A stretch of DNA of 19,539 nucleotides, from the NCBI GenBank assembly GCA_004356385.1, contig SMXL01000128.1, positions 1 to 19,539 on the forward strand, read 5' to 3'. Every line of letters starts with the position of its first letter. Positions within the stretch are counted from its first letter, which is position 1. The notes below the pieces were generated by a model. It saw only the letters and a program-made list of their open reading frames with translations. It had not been told where the DNA came from and made no database searches. The DNA comes from Bacteroidota bacterium (GTDB lineage Bacteria > Bacteroidota > Rhodothermia > Rhodothermales > UBA10348). The position numbers and the translations under genes are program-made. Shown here one piece after another: positions 15,272 to 19,539 of this stretch.

Positions 15272-15287
15272 TGTGTACTCTTTCACA
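15272..15287. promoter_or_regulatory. CRP/FNR-like site upstream of the GH13 gene
   Basis: TGTGTACTCTTTCACA matches the CRP consensus TGTGA-N6-TCACA at 9 of 10 fixed positions, 65 bases before the GH13 ATG. A match this good is expected somewhere in a window of this size about 0.6 times by chance, so the location is the main support. Confidence 0.35.
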
Positions 15288-15300
15288 GCTTCAACCAGTT

Positions 15301-15321
15301 GTTGCAGTCAGTTACTGCAAC
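15301..15321. promoter_or_regulatory. 8-bp inverted repeat, candidate operator or 5' leader hairpin
   Basis: GTTGCAGT at 15301-15308 and ACTGCAAC at 15314-15321 form a perfect 8-bp inverted repeat with a 5-base centre, ending 31 bases before the GH13 ATG. The 21-bp symmetric layout resembles a repressor operator; as RNA it could form a leader hairpin. No recognised regulator family is assigned. Confidence 0.4.
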
Positions 15322-15352
15322 CAGTCGCTGTAAGTACGAATTTTCAGACGGG

Positions 15353-16816
15353 ATGCGAAACGGTCCGCTAAGTACTGCTCTGTTAGTAATATTTATTGCT
15401 TTATTCTGTTCAGACGACGTGCTCGGACAGGCATTTGAGTTCTCATGGGATCGGGCCACCATCTATTCGATCGTCACGGACCAATTTCATAATGGCGACC
15501 CCTCGAATGACCAGGCTGGTAGGCAGACGAAAGAAGGAGTCTCATCTAACGTATCAAGCGGTCCGTTTGGTGGTGACTTTGCCGGGATAATGGCGAAGAT
15601 CGAAGACGACTATTTTGGAAACCTTGGCGTCGACGCTATCTGTATATCTCAGGTTCATCCGCGCTCCGCATCCAACGATCGTTACTCATCCATCTGGTCG
15701 CTAGACTATTCGCGGATTTCGCCCTCATATGGAACGGTAGATGAATTTGAACGCCTCGTCAATACCGCACATGACAGGGGTTTACGCGTCATCATGGAGG
15801 TCTCGCTACCTCAACGGACTGAAGAGCTGGCCGTAGATTCGTTGTCGACTGAGAACAGACAAGTGATCCGAGAAATCCTCGATGAGAAGTGGGGTGAGTC
15901 TGGGTCAGAAATGACGAGATCTTTAGTTCATTACTTCGACCGGTCCGGTTATCCGGTGGACTCGGACTATACGACCATAAAGTGGTTAACGGACTGGGTT
16001 CGAAATTTCGGAATCGACGCGTTTCGAATTAGAGACGCAGAAATGGTCGAAACAAATCTGCTTTCTGTTTTGAAGGCAGAAGGGGTGGGTGCTCTCAGGA
16101 CATGGAAGTCAGAAAATCCAACGAAGTCCAACGATGATCTTGAGTTCTGGTTAATGGCGGAAGTCCAGAATCACGGTCCGGTAAAATCACAATATCATGA
16201 TGCGGGCGTAGATGCGACAGCGAATTTCAGTTTCGCGAATGGGGATGAAAACCTGGACGCCATTTATTCTGACTATAGCGCAAGTATTTCGTCAGATCCA
16301 GCATTCAATATGGTCTCGTTCGTCTCTTCATCAGCCTCCAAGCTGTACGAACGAACAGATCTCATCAACGCTGGAACAGAGCTCTATCTCCTTCCCGGAG
16401 TGATCCAAATTTTCTATGGCGATGAAACTGCCAGGCCCCATGGCGAAAACAATAGCGAGCATGGCGATCTACTTTCACCCATGAACTGGGATGATGCCGA
16501 TGAAACAGTCAGGAATCACTGGTCCAAGTTGGGTCAATTTCGATCTCAGCATCCCGCTGTTGCGGCAGGAGTGCATGAATTGATCGATGACAATCCGTAC
16601 TCTTTTTATCGAGGTGTGAGAATTGGCGCCAATGTAGATGAGATTATCGTCGTGATGGGGGCGACCGGACGCACTCAACTCAACGTTCGCAAGTACTTCC
16701 CAGACGACACGATCCTCAGGGACGCGTACACCGGTAAGATTTCTATGGTCTCTTTCGGCGAGGCAGCGTTTGAGGCCGGCGAGCACGGCGTGCTCCTGTT
16801 AGAACTGGTCGAGTAA
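15353..16816 (+). CDS. Secreted GH13 (alpha-amylase family) protein lacking catalytic residues
   Basis: A 487-residue protein with a signal peptide (about 1-25, ending VLG-QA) and a GH13 barrel. Fold landmarks are clear: IYSIVTDQFHNGDPSND (37-53), SYGTVDEFERLVNTAHDRGL (125-144), GIDAFR (220-225), LLPGVIQIFYGDE (346-358) and LSPMNWDDADE (374-384), plus a C-terminal beta domain. The catalytic positions are degenerate. Region I DVVVNH is EVSLPQ (149-154). The nucleophile position in FRxD is R227. The NHD of region IV is SSA (326-328), losing the transition-state aspartate. Only the acid/base E270 (LMAEVQNHG) remains. It is probably a non-catalytic glycan-binding or scaffold protein (inference). 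ATG 15353 was chosen because it gives the signal peptide; the frame is open to 15299. The gene is convergent with aconitase, with 5 bases between stops. Confidence 0.85.
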   Translation: MRNGPLSTALLVIFIALFCSDDVLGQAFEFSWDRATIYSIVTDQFHNGDPSNDQAGRQTKEGVSSNVSSGPFGGDFAGIMAKIEDDYFGNLGVDAICISQVHPRSASNDRYSSIWSLDYSRISPSYGTVDEFERLVNTAHDRGLRVIMEVSLPQRTEELAVDSLSTENRQVIREILDEKWGESGSEMTRSLVHYFDRSGYPVDSDYTTIKWLTDWVRNFGIDAFRIRDAEMVETNLLSVLKAEGVGALRTWKSENPTKSNDDLEFWLMAEVQNHGPVKSQYHDAGVDATANFSFANGDENLDAIYSDYSASISSDPAFNMVSFVSSSASKLYERTDLINAGTELYLLPGVIQIFYGDETARPHGENNSEHGDLLSPMNWDDADETVRNHWSKLGQFRSQHPAVAAGVHELIDDNPYSFYRGVRIGANVDEIIVVMGATGRTQLNVRKYFPDDTILRDAYTGKISMVSFGEAAFEAGEHGVLLLELVE

Positions 16817-16821
16817 TTAGA

Positions 16822-19539
16822 TCAGGCTCCGACCGCAGCCGTATTCAGGAATTCTCTTAAAACGAAGTGGAGAATTCCGCCGTGCCGGAAGTATTCTACT
16901 TCGACGGGTGTATCGATGCGGCACCGGGTTTCGAAAGTGATCTCTTCTCCATCGGGTTTTTTGGCCGTCACGAGAATGGACTGACCTGCCTTCAGGTCAT
17001 TAGAAACCGGTACGGAAAAAGTCTCAGTTCCATCGAGGCCGATCGACGATGCCGTCTCGCGTTCAGCATACTGAAGCGGTAACACTCCCATGCCAATCAG
17101 GTTGGAGCGATGAATACGCTCAAAACTCTCAGCAATCACCACTCTTACTCCCAGGAGCAGTGTGCCCTTTGCGGCCCAGTCTCGACTGGAGCCCATTCCG
17201 TAATCTTTCCCGGCCAAGACCACAAGCGAAGTGCCCTCATCCTGGTATTTCATCGATGCATCATAGATCGACATCGTTTCTCCAGACGGATAATGGAGCG
17301 TAATTCCGCCTTCCGTTCCTGGCAGAAGCTGATTCTTGATCCGAATGTTCGCGAACGTCCCGCGTATCATCACTTCATGATTTCCACGCCTTGAACCGTA
17401 CGAATTGAAGTCCAGATACGGGACATCTTTACCCAGTAAATAGTCTGCGGCGGGGCTATCGGGAGCGATCGCTCCAGCCGGGGATATATGATCTGTCGTT
17501 GTCGAATGACCGACCTTGACCAGCACATGCGCATCTTCGATCGACTGGATCGAAGGGATTTCCGAAGTCAGATCCGCAAAGAAAGGCGGTTCCTGGATAT
17601 AAGTCGATACGGCATTCCATTCATAAATAGACCCTTCAGGGATGCGTATCGCGTTCCAGGTCTCGTTTGACTCTTCAATACCGCTATATTCTTTCACGAA
17701 CATTTCTGGCTTCACGCTTTTCGTAACGAGCTCCTTTATTTCTGAGGCGGACGGCCAGATATCTTTCAAATAGACGTCTGAACCATCGGTGCCTTTACCA
17801 AGTGGATCTTGAGTGAGATCGAGATTTACCGTGCCGGCGAGCGCGTATGCAACCACAAGTGGGGGAGACGCCAAATAATTCGCCTGAACCGATTGATGAA
17901 TACGGCCTTCGAAATTCCGGTTCCCGGACAGAACACCGGCGACCACCAGATCAGCTTCGTTGACGGCATCGGCGGTGGCTTCCGGAAGAGGGCCGGAATT
18001 CCCGATACAGGTTGTGCAGCCATATCCGACGACACTGAATCCAAGCTGGTTCAGATAGGATATCAATCCGGCCTCTTTCAGATACTCCGTTACGACTTTA
18101 GAGCCCGGAGCAAGGCTGGTTTTCACATGGGGTTTCACTTTAAGGCCCCTTTCGACGGCTTTCTTGGCCACCAGGCCGGCCCCGATCATCACGGTCGGAT
18201 TACTTGTATTCGTGCAGCTTGTTATTGCTGCTATAGCGACGTCACCATGGCGAAGCTCGGACACTTCTCCATTTTCGAACTTGAATTCACCCGTGTCGTT
18301 CAGCCGTTCTTCCGGAAGTCCAAATCCCTGCGGTCCGACGGGATCTGATAACGATTTCGCGAAGCGATTCTTCACGTGGGGGAGGGAGATTCGATCTTGC
18401 GGACGCTTGGGTCCGGCAAGACTGGGTACGACGGTTGTCATATCCAACTCGAGTACGTCGATGAACTCAGGATCCTTCGAATCGCCTGTCCTGAAAAGTC
18501 CCTGTTCCCTCGTATACCTTTCCACCATCGCTACCAAATCCGGATCACGGCCCGTACGGAGAAGAAAGTCCAAGGTCTCTTGATCGATCGGGAAAAAGCC
18601 CATCGTTGCGCCGTACTCAGGAGACATGTTGGCAATCGTCGCACGATCCGGAACGCTCATTTGATCTATTCCCGGTCCGAAAAATTCTACGAATTTACCG
18701 ACAACGCCATACTCCCTCAGCGTCTCGGTAATGGTTAGGACAAGGTCGGTAGCCGTGGCTCCGTCTGGAAGATGGCCCGTGAGATTGAATCCGACTACTT
18801 CTGGCATGAGCATATATACGGGCTGTCCGAGCATGACGGCCTCGGCTTCGATGCCTCCTACGCCCCAACCAACGACCCCGAGGCCGTTGATCATCGTCGT
18901 ATGACTGTCCGTGCCAACCAGCGAGTCAGGGAAATAGACGATTGAGCCGTCATTTTCTTCTTTGCTCCAAACACATCGACCTAAATATTCGAGATTCACC
19001 TGATGGCAAATTCCACTAGCAGGCGGCACGACCGAAAAGTTATCGAACGCTTGTTTTCCCCAACGAAGAAACTCGTACCGCTCTCGATTGCGATGGAATT
19101 CTTTTTCTGCATTAATTCGAAGGGAATCTTGAGAACCGAATGAATCTACCTGCACAGAGTGATCGATGATCAGATCTACGGGCACGCGGGGATTGATCTC
19201 GTTGGGATCACCACCGAGTCGGGCCATTGCAGACCGCATGGCGGCGAGGTCGACGACCGCTGGCACACCCGTAAAATCCTGTAATAGTACTCGAGCGGGA
19301 AGGAATGGAATCTCAACGCGTGCTGGAGCACTTGGGTCGTATGTGGCCAATTTTTCTACGTCTTCCCTCGTAACGAGAAAATCGTCACAATTTCTGAGTG
19401 CGCACTCAAGAAGAACCTTGATCGAGAACGGAAGTCGATCGATCCGATCAAATCCCAATTCTTTTAGCCGATCCAACCGATACATGATGCCTGTGCCGCT
19501 GCCCGTGTCAAAAGTGTGCCGGGCGCCGAAAAGATCCGA
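16822..19539 (-). CDS. acnA: Aconitate hydratase (AcnA/IRP type), 5' partial
   Basis: Aconitase interconverting citrate and isocitrate in the TCA cycle, a cytoplasmic [4Fe-4S] enzyme. About 905 residues are visible. The frame continues past the ATG at 19485 to the window edge with [14 protein letters not shown] before YRLDRL, the normal AcnA N-terminus, so the true start lies outside. Counted from the Met at 19485, the cluster cysteines are C424 (SCTNTSNPT), C490 and C493 ([13 protein letters not shown]). The swivel domain includes [33 protein letters not shown] and [13 protein letters not shown], then [20 protein letters not shown]. The length and motifs fit AcnA/IRP1 rather than AcnB. All key residues seen are intact. 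Confidence 0.96.
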   Translation of the reverse strand, partial: SDLFGARHTFDTGSGTGIMYRLDRLKELGFDRIDRLPFSIKVLLECALRNCDDFLVTREDVEKLATYDPSAPARVEIPFLPARVLLQDFTGVPAVVDLAAMRSAMARLGGDPNEINPRVPVDLIIDHSVQVDSFGSQDSLRINAEKEFHRNRERYEFLRWGKQAFDNFSVVPPASGICHQVNLEYLGRCVWSKEENDGSIVYFPDSLVGTDSHTTMINGLGVVGWGVGGIEAEAVMLGQPVYMLMPEVVGFNLTGHLPDGATATDLVLTITETLREYGVVGKFVEFFGPGIDQMSVPDRATIANMSPEYGATMGFFPIDQETLDFLLRTGRDPDLVAMVERYTREQGLFRTGDSKDPEFIDVLELDMTTVVPSLAGPKRPQDRISLPHVKNRFAKSLSDPVGPQGFGLPEERLNDTGEFKFENGEVSELRHGDVAIAAITSCTNTSNPTVMIGAGLVAKKAVERGLKVKPHVKTSLAPGSKVVTEYLKEAGLISYLNQLGFSVVGYGCTTCIGNSGPLPEATADAVNEADLVVAGVLSGNRNFEGRIHQSVQANYLASPPLVVAYALAGTVNLDLTQDPLGKGTDGSDVYLKDIWPSASEIKELVTKSVKPEMFVKEYSGIEESNETWNAIRIPEGSIYEWNAVSTYIQEPPFFADLTSEIPSIQSIEDAHVLVKVGHSTTTDHISPAGAIAPDSPAADYLLGKDVPYLDFNSYGSRRGNHEVMIRGTFANIRIKNQLLPGTEGGITLHYPSGETMSIYDASMKYQDEGTSLVVLAGKDYGMGSSRDWAAKGTLLLGVRVVIAESFERIHRSNLIGMGVLPLQYAERETASSIGLDGTETFSVPVSNDLKAGQSILVTAKKPDGEEITFETRCRIDTPVEVEYFRHGGILHFVLREFLNTAAVGA

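Noticed and set aside
16811..16830. Bidirectional terminator between the convergent GH13 and aconitase genes
   Set aside because: Only 5 bases separate the stops and no hairpin with T tract is visible.
17809..18348. A 179-codon plus-strand frame inside aconitase
   Set aside because: Antisense shadow of a strongly conserved enzyme; composition and lack of motifs argue against a gene.

Overview
The window is ordinary chromosomal DNA, densely coding on both strands. Its longest stretch without a gene is about 280 bases. An ECF sigma factor/anti-sigma/DUF4252 operon, a LemA/TPM pair and mostly weak Shine-Dalgarno sequences suggest the Bacteroidota superphylum, perhaps Rhodothermia or Balneolia. 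That placement is inference from gene content. I see no tRNA, rRNA, CRISPR array, insertion sequence or prophage gene.

Layout, left to right. (1) Plus strand: the 3' end of a TalC/MipB-type transaldolase, cut by the window edge, then a beta-CASP metallo-beta-lactamase-fold ribonuclease. (2) Minus strand, transcribed right to left: an S41 C-terminal processing protease, an iron-dependent alcohol dehydrogenase, and a secreted protein made largely of 16-residue Gly-rich repeats. (3) A divergent intergenic region, then a long plus-strand run: ECF sigma factor, membrane anti-sigma factor, two DUF4252-type exported proteins, LemA, a TPM-domain protein, a small TPR protein, a LysM/RlpA-like protein, a CPBP membrane protease, a site-2-type protease and a small membrane protein with a degenerate repeat tail. 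Several of these genes overlap by 8-14 bases, and nearly all products are envelope proteins or regulated proteolysis factors. (4) DNA maintenance genes: a minus-strand ComEA-like helix-hairpin-helix protein, divergent from recO, then lexA with a candidate operator. (5) A secreted GH13 (alpha-amylase-like) protein that lacks most catalytic residues, convergent with an aconitase that runs off the right edge.

Most genes belong to recognisable families. The points most worth a second look are the probable GH13 pseudoenzyme with regulatory-looking palindromes upstream, the frame break in the repeat tail of the small membrane protein, the 48-bp-period surface-repeat gene, the divergent DUF4252 lipoprotein, and the lexA operator candidate. 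I did not find convincing evidence of a wholly new multi-gene system.
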